Positions 34,650-44,754 of a DNA stretch of 64,000 nt are shown in pieces (the first letter of the stretch is position 1; each line of letters opens with the position of its first letter). The position numbers and the translations under genes were made by a program. The notes under the pieces are model-generated. The model was not told the DNA's origin. It made no database searches and saw only the letters and a list, made by a program, of their open reading frames with translations. The stretch is taken from NCBI GenBank assembly GCA_043228905.1, contig JBHGNT010000009.1:16368001-16432000 (forward strand), written 5' to 3'. This DNA comes from Azolla caroliniana (Eukaryota; Polypodiophyta).

Positions 34650-37439
34650 CACACAACATAAAGGAATTTCCCAATCTAGAAACCCATGTTCCCTTGATCT
34701 ATCTTAGTGAAGCAAAGTATTGGACCTATGTGCACTTTTGTGTTAACTAGAAAGGATCATATACATTCATGCCAAAGAATGCGTGCCCATATATTGGCCT
34801 ACCATATTGCAAGTGTGTAAATTCAGCACATGAGCTTGACATGGTTTCTTGGTAAGCCTTCCATCAATTTCTTTAATTCAAACTTTTCATTGCTATTGTC
34901 GTTCAAGGACTTTTCTAATAAGTTTGCCTCCTAATTTTTTAGATGATACTATAATGTGTTGGACAATATTAGAGTTTTCATACCAGCAATACGTAAGCTT
35001 AGAATGGACTAAATACAATATATAATGACGCAACATAAAAAGGTGAGCTTTCAAGTTTCAACCATAGGCAACATTGTGAGAATTCTTGCTAAGAAGAAGC
35101 TCTATAAAGATTTAATTATATTAGACATCTGGATACGCTTAAATGTAAGGGTTCCTACTTGTCGTCTTTGACTTTAAACTTTTCGTGTTTATATAATGAG
35201 CACATGCACATCAATGAGATCTCATAACTTCACTTTATCAAAGTTTGTGCCCTAGATTTGTACTACTTGACCTATGTTTGTGGGACCGAAGCATCTCACT
35301 TTCCAAAGGATACAAGTAAGAATTGGTTAAAAAGTGTGTAGGCATGGTACTTTGCGAGTCATGGTACTGATCCTAGTATGATCCATATGTGCATTCGCAT
35401 TTGAGTATGTTTTGCTTATTTGAGTATGGGAAACAAACTCGAATGTATGGTAAATACTATACTTTTGTATTCATTATTTATTTACCCTCGAAGGACCCAA
35501 GAGGGCAAAGTAGTGGAAGCAGATTGGTGGCATTGCACCAGTTCCATTCTATGGTACTACTATATATGGCTATGGCAAACCTTTACATGTCCATACATAC
35601 ATACTAGTGCTTTCTTGTGAGCGCAAGTTGTAAACAACAACAATAATATTAGTAGTACTAGTGATAATAATGTTATTATTATTATTATTAAAGAGATCAC
35701 ACCCGTCTTTTTAAGTAGATGTCTGTTGTGGCCACTAATCACATCTAAATTACTAATTGGCCATACATAAATACGTTGATAATTAGCGACTAGAAGATAC
35801 TCTCTTGCTCGGTGTCCTGGTCATGCCCTAATTACTAGCAACTTATCATTTGGAATTGTTCTAATCAAGGACAAGGTTCATGGGGTGCTAATTCTATTCT
35901 AATTAGGAAATTCATCATGAATTAATCCACGCCTCCATTAGAGAGTGGTAGAGAGGCGTGGTGAAGGTGGAAGGGTGATTGCTTTTGCCCATGGAGGCGT
36001 CCAAATTGACGAACGAATACATATATAATTCATTTTCTTATTTAATCTTGTTATTCTTGATAATAAAATGAAACATGAGTTGCATTCATGGCGGGTTTTA
36101 ATCATTATTAGATTGAATTAGTCCTTTTAGTATATGCAGATGTTGAATCTCTAATTGCATATGGTCGGTTTCTCACACACTAATATATGCCTACATATAA
36201 AATAATGAAATGTCTTTTAAATTGAGAGTGTGCACCAATTTACTTAGGACATTTGTTGAAAGTGTATATTTGTCTTTTTATGTTTTGGTTCATGACAAGC
36301 ATTGGTAAAAGCCTCATTTAGGCCAATACATGGAGGTTTGCAATGGATACGAAAAGTAGTTAAACACTATTGATACTTAGGACTAATGAACGTAGATATT
36401 AAGGAGCAATACTATGTATGTGAGATTTTGGTAGATACATATCCTTAACGAGCACAATAACATATCCTTTTGTGTTATATGGTATACAAAACAACAAAAA
36501 GAGCTTTTTATGGAATGACGATGAAGATCTCTTTTAATATAGTTTCTTGAATCTTTCAGATGTCACTACATCTAAATTGCCCATGATTGGCCTTTATTCC
36601 AACTAATACCCTACTTTTAAGAGTGGAAATTGATATGCTATAGAAAAGAGAAAAAAACAACTTTTTATGGAATGCCGATGAAGATCTCTTTTAATATGGC
36701 TTCTTGCCTCGTTGAGAGGTCACTACTTCTAAATTGCCTTTGATTGGTCTTTTCTCCATCTAACACCCTACTTTAAAGAGATTCTACTACTAGATTGACA
36801 CTTTTATAATGTGCCTTCAACATTATTCAATTAATACTCTACTATTTAGAGACTAGTAGTTTTAAATTGACCATTATTTCTCCTAGCGTATCCTACTCAA
36901 GCATTTATCCATTACTTTTTTGTTCCCAAGATTATTGTATTTTTAAATGGGAAATTATTGCCTCAAGTATAATACATCCTTCGATGATAGTTCTAACTTA
37001 TTTTATTGTCCCAACTTTATCCTACTCAAACACCCAAATTTTATTTGCACCACTTGGCATGCAAGACAAATGGCTTTTACATTTTGAGGCATATTCCATT
37101 CATAAGTAGGGTTACAAATCAAAACATTAATAATTGCCAACGCATAACATGCTATGAATGGCTAGAAACAACACATGCATAATTAACATTATGCTTTTAA
37201 CATTATGAATTGAGTAATGACATGGCTTAAAATAGAAACACGAAATGGCATGCCCACTTTAGTAGTAGGATGCTACATTCATTATTAGGATTCTTATTTT
37301 TATGCTTGTTTGGATGACGACCGACTCTTTTTTAATCTAGAAGATTATATTACTTATTTTGCAACTTGATGCACAACAATCACTCTTCTATTGATGAAAA
37401 AGATTCGGAACAATTTTTGAAGTTACTCCTATAAATGTG
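34650..37439. other. AT-rich intergenic DNA
   Basis: No gene recognised. A degenerate repeat of about 157 bp (CTTTTTATGGAATG followed by GATGAAGATCTCTTTTAATA) occurs twice, starting near 36504 and 36661. A short ATT run lies near 35670-35690. Confidence 0.6.
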
Positions 37440-38163
37440 TGAAAGAGTCCTTGATACTTATTGCAAATGGTGCAAATCTTGCAAGCGAAGAATGCACTTG
37501 GGTGATCGACTCTGGTGTATCTTTCCATATAACTCCATCGAGAGAGTATTTCTCGACTTACGTTGTCGTAATTAGAGAAAACGCATGGGTTAGAAAAGAC
37601 TCTCTCATCTCTATATAAGGATGAGGAGCACAATGTAATAGGTGTGTGAAATATTTGGAAATTGGGTATATTTCCAAAAACACCAACCGATTAATATAAT
37701 CGTGGGATTCACGAAAATAATATAATCTATACTTGTGGGATTCACAAGTTTCTTATATCTTTCTTTCAATCTAAATACATATTCTTATCTAAATATTGAT
37801 TAATCGAATACAATACACTCGTGGGATTCACGAAATTTCTATCTCTCTTTCTAATAATCTATTCATTACTAGCCTCATCTCATATTCTTCTTTCTCCTAG
37901 TCCAAAACCTCAGTGGTTCCCACCCGACTCACGCAACGATCTGGCGTTGAAAGGCACGACAACGTAGCCGGGGATCATGGTTATGTAAAGATGGGTGATA
38001 ATGGAGAGTGCAATGTAGTAGGAGTCGGAAGTGTCTGCTTGACGACGTCAACAGGGTATCCGTAGATTCTGAAGGATGTTCGACATGTCCCCGATATCAG
38101 ATTGAATCTGACGAAGAAGGCTACAATGGTAGCTTCTAACACGATAAGTGGAAGTTTTACCAT
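37440..38163 (+). pseudogene. copia protease region, left piece of the copia that hosts the nest
   Basis: The frame starts near 37455 with LASEECTWVIDSGVSFHITP (aspartyl protease, D-S-G) and runs to STYV. It is then broken by a solo LTR (37564-37961) and resumes AGDHGYVKMGDNGECNVVGV down to KFYH at 38163, where the large gypsy is inserted. The continuation of the copia is at 55266. The gag part upstream is missing. Confidence 0.85.
37564..37961 (+). repeat. Solo LTR (398 bp) of the gag-only element family, 4-bp target duplication ACGT
   Basis: TGTCGTAATTAG at the start and GGCACGACA at the end, flanked by ACGT on both sides (37560-37563, 37962-37965). From about 37615 onward it matches the R/U5 part of the LTRs at 47787 and 50601 (AGGATGRGGAGCACAATGTA, TAATCGTGGGATTCACGAAA). 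The first 50 bases differ, so its U3 is short and distinct. The second copy of the copia segment at 55507-55755 lacks the insertion and shows the unfilled site. Confidence 0.9.
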
Positions 38164-38545
38164 TGTCGTGAATATCCGTCACTACGCACGGATCGTGAGG
38201 TGGAACCACTAGGGTTCTGGACCGGAAGGATTCGAAGTTTACGCTAGTTTTAGCGAGACAGTATTTAAGATAGATTGAGAGAGATTGATATGGCAAGAGA
38301 GAGATACTGAAATAAAGATTTAACTCTTGATTTTAGATTTGAGAGAGAAGATACATCAACAATAGGGTTACAAGTCTCTTATTTGATCATCCAAAAATTT
38401 TACCTTACCCTTTCATCTTTTTCCTCCCCTCTTTTATAGACGCCCTCATGCATTTGAGGGTACAAGACACACATAAAATGCACGTTTGCCATTTGGCGCT
38501 CCGTCACCAGTCCGGTTTTAGTTGGCCAAAACCTTTGCAAGTAGC

Positions 38546-38678
38546 TGTCAGGAACTCTATTAAGGTAGAGAAGGGATTAGTACTAAAAGAAGGATTAGTA
38601 CTATTGTTGGGGAATAGTACTAAGACAGAGAAGGATTAGTACTATGAGAGGTGTCGAACTTTGAGAGAAGGAATGAGT

Positions 38679-38718
<40 letters not shown>

Positions 38719-39008
38719 TGATGCGAAAGATATATGTATTATATGAAGGAAGATATACAACAGTAGTTAGAAGGCTTAAGACTGGCGTTGAACCGATTTG
38801 GTTCGAACTAATGCCTTGCGCCTCCTTTTATACTGTCTTCAGGAATACTCCTGAAGTTTCTAGAATGTTCCAGAGAAATCTGGAATATACATCAATTTCC
38901 CAATAAAACCTAAATGAAAATAATATCCTTCAAATTACAATTCATAACCTAATGGTAAAGTCTCGACCCGTGTAACAAAAGGTTATGGGTTCGAGTCTAG
39001 TTATGACA
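38546..39008 (-). repeat. 3' LTR of the chromovirus
   Basis: 463 bp, TGTCAGGAACTC...GTTATGACA in plus-strand view. It contains a (GA)n run at about 38682-38713 and, at its last 67 bases, a tRNA-like module on the plus strand. Confidence 0.95.
38942..39008 (+). other. tRNA-like module in the chromovirus LTR, antisense to the element
   Basis: Plus strand: TCATAAC at 38942 pairs perfectly with GTTATGA at 39000-39006, like a 7-bp acceptor stem, and the LTR end CA follows. Inside are an A-box-like AACCTAATGGTA and a B box GGTTCGAGTCT. At 65 nt it is shorter than a normal tRNA and the T stem is weak, so it is not called a tRNA gene. The same module is at 44233-44299. Confidence 0.6.
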
Positions 39009-42000
39009 CTATCCCCCCTTTAAAACGACGAGTTCCACGAGTCGTTTTGGATTGAGGACCCGGTTTCTCGGGATATCGTCGATGGAAGTCTTCTAGAAGA
39101 GCACGAGCATTGGTCACATTCTCGATCGGTTCCCAAGTACGCTCGCTGGGACTATATCCTAGCCAATCGACTAGATAGTAGAGCTTGTTGCGAACAATCT
39201 TGGAATCGAGGATGGCAGCGACCTCATACTCAGGTCCATCTTCGAGCTCGATAGGAGGTGGTGGTTGTATAGTACGTCCTGGGATAGTGCTCTCGTGATA
39301 GGGTTCGAGGAGAGAACTATGAAACACCGGATGTATCCGAAGTTGCGGAGGTAGCTCGAGACGAAAAGCGACATCATTAATCTTCCCGATAATACGGAAA
39401 GGACCTAATCGCCGATAATCCAACTTCTCACATGGGCGAGTAGTCTTGATGTGTCGTCGTAGCAGCCACACCCGATCTCCAATGTTAAAACTGGATGGAA
39501 GTCGATGACGATCTGCGTAGTCCTTGTGTGATTGTTGAGCTTGCTGGAGTTGAGTAGATAAATCCGCTTGTATCTTGCGTAACCGCTCCAAACGATCCTC
39601 CGCGCAAGGATTTGTGGACACTTCTGGGGTTTCAAGGACACACCACCGGGGATGATATCCCGTATAAGCGTAGAATGGCGTGACTTTAGTCGATGCGTGG
39701 ATAGCGTTATTATAGGCAAATTCGGCGAACTGAAGAATATCTGCCCAGTCATTCTGATGATAGTTGAGAAAGCACCGCAGATACTGCTCCAGTGTTTGAT
39801 TTGTTCGTTCGGCTTGACCGTCGGTTTGTGGGTGGTAGCCGGAGGAGAGGTTACAAGTGACCTTCAGCATTTTAAAAAGGTGCTTCCAGAATTTTGACAC
39901 AAACTGGGGTCCACGATCGCTGATGATATTATCAGGGAGTCCATGATGCCGACATACTTCCCGCATGACAATTTCGGCGGTGTCTTCACTAGATATTTCT
40001 TTAGTACATGGTAAGAAATGAGCCATCTTCGTATATCGATCCACCACTGTGAGAATCGCACTGAATCCCTTAGAGACTGGAAGATCTGTAATGAAGTCAA
40101 GAGCAATGGATTGCCATGGCTTGCTTGGAATTGGTAATGGTTCTAATAAACCATATGGATGATGTCTTGGCATTTTCGCTCTGCAACATGTATCGCAAGT
40201 CCGAACAAAATCTTCGACAAATTGTCGCATACGGGGCCACCAGAATGATCGTTGTACTAAATCTAATGTTTTAGTACTACCAAAATGTCCTGCTGTATAT
40301 GTGTCATGGCAATTTTGTACTACTCGAAGGCGGCAAGAACCATTAGGAACATACAAAAGTTCTTTAAAGAAGAGTAATCCATCACAGTATTTGAATTGCC
40401 GATAATCCGTACCTGGTGATTGTGATTGTGAACATGACGCTCGAGAGGGGTCAATTTGTGCTAGTATAGCTTGGGCGAAAGCGTCAGTCTTCAAGTCCTC
40501 ACGTATAGTATTGGTAATGTCGGAATCCACGGGCATGTCAAAGACCTGTGCTGCTTGCAGTCGTGCTGGACCCAAGATTACTTGCTTCTGGTTATCGAAA
40601 GCTGGCTCACCGGGACGTGGTGTTAGATACGAACGCCGTGATAATGCATCTGCCTTCCCTTGGTGCTTCCCCGGACGATATGTAATTTTGAAGTCGAAGC
40701 GTGTGAGGAAGTGGGCCCACCGAGCTTGACGTCGATTCAGTACACGAGCATCTTGAAAGTAGGCAAGGTTCTTGTGGTCACTGAATACAGTGACCTGATG
40801 AGGAGATCCCTCCAGGAAATGCCTCCATTGCATAAAAGAATCAACTATTGCTAATAGCTCTTTATCATGAATTTCGTAGTTGATTTCGGCGGCGTCAAAC
40901 TTACGGGAGTGGAAAGCCACAGGATGTAGCTTCTCGTCGTTACCCTGTTGTGACAGAATGCTCCCCAATGCGAAATCCGATGCGTCAGCTTCGATAATGA
41001 ATGGTTTTTCCGGATCCACATGACCTAAAATTGGAGCTGATGTAAACGCCTTCTTAAGACTCTCGAAAGCCATGTCCGTCTCTTTAGACCAAATGAATGA
41101 TTGTCCCTTCCTGGTGAGCTGTGTGAGAGGCAGCACAATTTTTGAGTAATTTTGTATGAACTTCCGGTAAAAATTTGCAAAGCCTAGGAAGCATTGCACA
41201 TCCCGCACCGAATGCGGAGTGTGCCATTCTATCACCGTTTTGACCTTGGCTGGGTCCATAGATATGCCTTCTGAGGAGATGACATAGCCGAGAAATTCCA
41301 CTTGGTTGCACCCGAAACTACATTTCTCTAACTTTGCATACAGACCATGTTCTCGAAGTCGTTTTAGTACTAATAGTACATGAGAATCATGTTCTTCTTG
41401 GGTCTTTGAATAAACCAGTAGATCATCCAAATAGATGATCAAAAAATCATCCAAGAGATCTCGAAATATATCATTCGCCATGTGCTGGAAGACTGCCGGC
41501 GCATTAGTGAGTCCGAACGGCATGACCGTATACTCGAAGTGCCCATATCTGGTGCGGAACGCGGTCTTCCATTCATCTCCTGGTCGGATCCGTACGAGGT
41601 TATAGGCTCCTCGTAAGTCGATCTTCGTGAAGAACCTGGCACCGTTGATCCGTTCCAAAAGACTTGAGATAAGGGGAAGAGCATACCTATTTCTTACTGT
41701 GACCTTATTCAAGCCACGGTAATCTACAACGAGTCGAAGCGAGCCATCTTTTTTCTTGACGAAGAAAATGGGTGCGCCGGCTGGAGATTTCGAATGCCGA
41801 ATGAAACCGTTCTCCAAATTCTCCTCTATATAGGCTCGAAGGACTTCTAGCTCGGTTGGTGACAAATTGTAGATCGGCCCCCATGGCGGCTCTTTTCCCG
41901 GTTGTAAGTCGATGGCGCAATCGTACGGCCAATGATGAGGAAGTGTGTTGGCTTGTACTTTATCGAACACATCAGCATACTGACGATACTTCTCGGGAAG

Positions 42001-42558
42001 TTGAACGGTGGACTCCTCTTTGGTGGTGCTGGAGGGTTGTACTGATATTGCGAAGAGAAACATTTCCTCCTTGCGCCCTTCTTCACGCAACTGACGTAGC
42101 GAAATGGTTGCAACCTTCTGGGTAGATCCTTGGGTTTGTCGCAACCGGATTTCCCTTGTCCTCCAATCTATGTCTGGGTTATGTAACTCGAGCCATGGTA
42201 ATCCTAAAACTATGGGATGTTCTGGAATACTAATAATATTAAATGATACTACACATGTTAAGTTATCTAGGACAATATTAACGGGTTCCGACTCTTCTAT
42301 GATATTACCAGAAGCAATGGGACGACCATCAATGACTACTACTGAGGCTGGACATGGGAGCTTTCTGAGAGATATCTGATGAGCTCGGGCAAAATTCCTA
42401 TCCATGAAGCAAGAATTAGCTCCGGAATCTAGAAGGGCTAAGGTATGTACTGGAGGGGTACTTTTAGTACTAACTGCTACTTGGGCTACGAACACATCAC
42501 TAACTTGCTTAGAGGGAATGGAACCACTAATGGGCTGCACAGATCTAGGGCTGTCCAA
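39001..42558 (-). CDS. chromovirus pol: protease, RT, RNase H, integrase, chromodomain (about 1185 aa)
   Basis: Domain order (residues approximate): aspartyl protease LALLDSGANS with D44-S-G; RT with FTKIDLRGAYN near 310 and IYLDDLLVYS near 375; RNase H EADASDFALGS near 520; integrase zinc finger H-H-C-C (CHDTYTAGHFG...TCDTCCRAK) near 745-790; integrase core with DFITD (about 820) and SDRGPQF; chromodomain at about 1105-1160 (YYLVDWLGYSPSERTWEPIE). The frame has no ATG near its start. It is open from about 42612 and lies at -1 relative to gag, so expression by frameshift from gag is expected. The last codons (GGI) form the polypurine tract, and the stop TAA lies in the first 9 bases of the LTR. 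The chromodomain typically guides integration to marked chromatin. Confidence 0.94.
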   Translation of the reverse strand: MDSPRSVQPISGSIPSKQVSDVFVAQVAVSTKSTPPVHTLALLDSGANSCFMDRNFARAHQISLRKLPCPASVVVIDGRPIASGNIIEESEPVNIVLDNLTCVVSFNIISIPEHPIVLGLPWLELHNPDIDWRTREIRLRQTQGSTQKVATISLRQLREEGRKEEMFLFAISVQPSSTTKEESTVQLPEKYRQYADVFDKVQANTLPHHWPYDCAIDLQPGKEPPWGPIYNLSPTELEVLRAYIEENLENGFIRHSKSPAGAPIFFVKKKDGSLRLVVDYRGLNKVTVRNRYALPLISSLLERINGARFFTKIDLRGAYNLVRIRPGDEWKTAFRTRYGHFEYTVMPFGLTNAPAVFQHMANDIFRDLLDDFLIIYLDDLLVYSKTQEEHDSHVLLVLKRLREHGLYAKLEKCSFGCNQVEFLGYVISSEGISMDPAKVKTVIEWHTPHSVRDVQCFLGFANFYRKFIQNYSKIVLPLTQLTRKGQSFIWSKETDMAFESLKKAFTSAPILGHVDPEKPFIIEADASDFALGSILSQQGNDEKLHPVAFHSRKFDAAEINYEIHDKELLAIVDSFMQWRHFLEGSPHQVTVFSDHKNLAYFQDARVLNRRQARWAHFLTRFDFKITYRPGKHQGKADALSRRSYLTPRPGEPAFDNQKQVILGPARLQAAQVFDMPVDSDITNTIREDLKTDAFAQAILAQIDPSRASCSQSQSPGTDYRQFKYCDGLLFFKELLYVPNGSCRLRVVQNCHDTYTAGHFGSTKTLDLVQRSFWWPRMRQFVEDFVRTCDTCCRAKMPRHHPYGLLEPLPIPSKPWQSIALDFITDLPVSKGFSAILTVVDRYTKMAHFLPCTKEISSEDTAEIVMREVCRHHGLPDNIISDRGPQFVSKFWKHLFKMLKVTCNLSSGYHPQTDGQAERTNQTLEQYLRCFLNYHQNDWADILQFAEFAYNNAIHASTKVTPFYAYTGYHPRWCVLETPEVSTNPCAEDRLERLRKIQADLSTQLQQAQQSHKDYADRHRLPSSFNIGDRVWLLRRHIKTTRPCEKLDYRRLGPFRIIGKINDVAFRLELPPQLRIHPVFHSSLLEPYHESTIPGRTIQPPPPIELEDGPEYEVAAILDSKIVRNKLYYLVDWLGYSPSERTWEPIENVTNARALLEDFHRRYPEKPGPQSKTTRGTRRFKGGIVS

Positions 42559-42584
42559 CCAAACGGCTCCTATTTTGGCTGGAC

Positions 42585-43754
42585 TTAGTCGTTTAACTCT
42601 TCTTCTAATTGGCTAAGGACATCAAATTTGTTTGCGAGATTCGGACTATTAGTACTATTAGGACTATTATGACTATGAGGACTATCAGAGATTCCTACTG
42701 AAATAGACTCGGGTTTAGTATAGTCAGAACTAACAACGACTTGGTTTACCTGCCTTCTTGGTCTATGGGGACAGTTTATCGCGATATGCCCTGGTCCACC
42801 GCAATAAAGGCATAATCGGTTTGTTCGGCGTCGTTGCTTTTCCTCCTCCGATAGCGGCCCACGACGACGTGTAGTGTCAATTTCCATTGGAGTTGGAGTA
42901 CTTACTGGAGGCGCATTATGTGACTCCCTTTGAAAAGGTTTTGCTACCACTGAGGCATAGGTAGGCTCGGATCTTGCCCTCGGCATCTGAAATTGTCGTT
43001 CCGAACGTCGCTCGAAGAGGCGGTTGTCACATCTGACCGCTCGACTGATTGCTTCTGTTAATGATTTTGGCTCTTCAGGGAAAGTCAAGAGTAAATCCTT
43101 GACATCGTTGCGTAGACCATAGCGGAACTGCTCCATCAATGCTTGATCATCCCAGGGGATATCGGCGGCGAGTAGGCGGAAATCTGCAGCATATGCGGAG
43201 GCTGGACGGTCACCTTGGCGTAATCGCCGGATTTTGTTGATTGCAGTCCTTATGCTGTCAGTATCTCCAAAACATGCTTTAAACTCACTTATGAATTCTT
43301 CAAAATTATTTAGTACTGGAGATTCCTTTTCTAGTAGCGGAGCGAACCATGCTAATGCTGAGCCATTTAATAACGTGCCTACTAAACCCACTCGTGATGC
43401 ATCGGTGGGATATCGGGACGGATGCATTTGAATAACTAACCGTACCTGGTTAAGAAACCCTCTAAACTGCGATCGCGTTCCATCGAACTTCGTGGGAAGG
43501 CCAATCTTGGGTTCTTTATGAATCCCTTGTGCTCCGTGCCCTTGTTGTTGCATTGCTACGATGGTTGCTTCGAGTTGTTGCACGCGTAACGCAAGTTCCC
43601 CATGCTGTTGTTGCGTTTGCTGCTTTTCTAAGGAAATTTGCTGAAGATCCCCCAACAAGCGTTGATTTTCTTGTTCCAAAGCATGAAACTTCTCTTTCAA
43701 GCATTGAAATTCCGAGAAAACGGATTGATACTCTTCAGCGCTAACGGTGGCCAT
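42585..43754 (-). CDS. chromovirus gag, 389 aa
   Basis: Starts MATVSAEEYQSVFSEF at 43752-43754 with a glutamine-rich coiled-coil N-terminus (about 15-75). The retrotransposon gag core follows at about 85-230 (PTKFDGTRSQFRGFLNQVRL, LNGSALAWFAPLLE), and a CCHC zinc knuckle CLYCGGPGHIAINC near 315-328. It ends with an asparagine/serine-rich tail (SPNSTNSPN). It forms the particle and binds the RNA. The stop TAA at 42585-42587 lies just after a candidate frameshift site, giving a gag-only product by default. Confidence 0.94.
   Translation of the reverse strand: MATVSAEEYQSVFSEFQCLKEKFHALEQENQRLLGDLQQISLEKQQTQQQHGELALRVQQLEATIVAMQQQGHGAQGIHKEPKIGLPTKFDGTRSQFRGFLNQVRLVIQMHPSRYPTDASRVGLVGTLLNGSALAWFAPLLEKESPVLNNFEEFISEFKACFGDTDSIRTAINKIRRLRQGDRPASAYAADFRLLAADIPWDDQALMEQFRYGLRNDVKDLLLTFPEEPKSLTEAISRAVRCDNRLFERRSERQFQMPRARSEPTYASVVAKPFQRESHNAPPVSTPTPMEIDTTRRRGPLSEEEKQRRRTNRLCLYCGGPGHIAINCPHRPRRQVNQVVVSSDYTKPESISVGISDSPHSHNSPNSTNSPNLANKFDVLSQLEEELND
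42591..42597 (-). promoter_or_regulatory. Candidate -1 ribosomal frameshift site GTTAAAC
   Basis: Minus strand: G TTA AAC in gag phase, followed by GAC and the gag stop. The pol frame is at -1 and open from about 42612 through this point, so a slip here yields a gag-pol fusion. GUUAAAC is a slippery heptamer known from arteriviruses. No downstream structure was tested. Confidence 0.55.
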
Positions 43755-43838
43755 GGGATGAAGGAAAAGGGAAATAAGAGACTAGTAGGAAAGGAGGGAG
43801 AGAAAAGACCAGACAGGCACCCAAAAATCGGTTCAAAC

Positions 43839-43971
43839 TGTCAGGAACTCTATTAAGGTAGAGAAGGGATTAGTACTAAAAGAAGGATTAGTACTATTGT
43901 TGGGGAATAGTACTAAGACAGAGAAGGATTAGTACTATGAGAGGTGTCGAACTTTGAGAGAAGGAATGAGT

Positions 43972-44009
<38 letters not shown>

Positions 44010-44299
44010 TGATGCGAAAGATATATGTATTATATGAAGGAAGATATACAACAGTAGTTAGAAGGCTTAAGACTGGCGTTGAACCGATTTGGTTCGAACT
44101 AATGCCTTGCGCCTCCTTTTATACTGTCTTCAGGAATACTCCTGAAGTTTCTAGAATGTTCCAGAGAAATCTGGAATATACATCAATTTCCCAATAAAAC
44201 CTAAATGAAAATAATATCCTTCAAATTACAATTCATAACCTAATGGTAAAGTCTCGACCCGTGTAACAAAAGGTTATGGGTTCGAGTCTAGTTATGACA
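43839..44299 (-). repeat. 5' LTR of the chromovirus
   Basis: 461 bp, same sequence as 38546-39008 apart from the GA run. It is followed by GTAGC (44300-44304), the target duplication. Confidence 0.95.
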
Positions 44300-44754
44300 G
44301 TAGCCAGGCCACACCCATTTATCCAATAGCTTAGTTCAAGTCACCTTCAACTCTCTATGCTCCATACATAGACACAAAGATAATAGCTTTTGCTCTACCT
44401 TATATATGGTGAGATCCTTATTTCCTGTCTATGTGGGATATCTCACAACTTTATTTTTCTCTTTGTCTTTGCAAACTTCCTACCCACATAAGTTGACACT
44501 TAGATGTCTGTTTCTTATGTAGTGTAGTGCATCCGAAAGCTCTTCAAGACCTCCATCTTTTTGTACTAAGATATTAAACTTACTTAAAATTAGTATCTTC
44601 CATATTATTGTTTTATATGAATCACACTTGATTTCGTACGTTTTATATGATTTTCACACCATTGCCGAAAATCTTCACAACATCCAACCCCACCAAACCG
44701 CACGTCCTCTAGTATGTGCCAAGAAGAGAGAGTGTGAGATTTCGGCTACGATGA

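Larger units (their letters stand above)
38546..44299 (-). mobile_element. Intact, young chromovirus (Ty3/gypsy), 5.75 kb, target duplication GTAGC
   Basis: LTRs 38546-39008 and 43839-44299, target duplication GTAGC at 38541-38545 and 44300-44304, gag at 42585-43754 and pol at 39001-42558, both intact. The LTRs appear identical apart from a 2-base difference in a GA microsatellite, so insertion was recent. It lies in the 3' LTR of the large gypsy; the right LTR of that element shows the unfilled site at about 54891. No standard initiator-Met primer site is visible next to the 5' LTR. Confidence 0.95.
38164..44682 (-). repeat. 3' LTR of the large gypsy, split by the chromovirus
   Basis: LTR pieces at 38164-38545 and 44305-44682, joined across the chromovirus and its target duplication, match the right LTR from TGTCGTGAATATC to CTTCACAACA. 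Compared with the right LTR this one lacks about 265 bases (after TTTGGCGCT, near 38510), the block that holds the tRNA-like module and its neighbouring repeats. A purine-rich tract (minus strand TGGTGGGGTTGGA) lies beside it at 44683-44695. Confidence 0.85.

Noticed and set aside
38942-39008. A true tRNA gene
   Set aside because: Only 65 nt, weak T stem and D arm, and located inside an LTR in two copies; described as tRNA-like instead.
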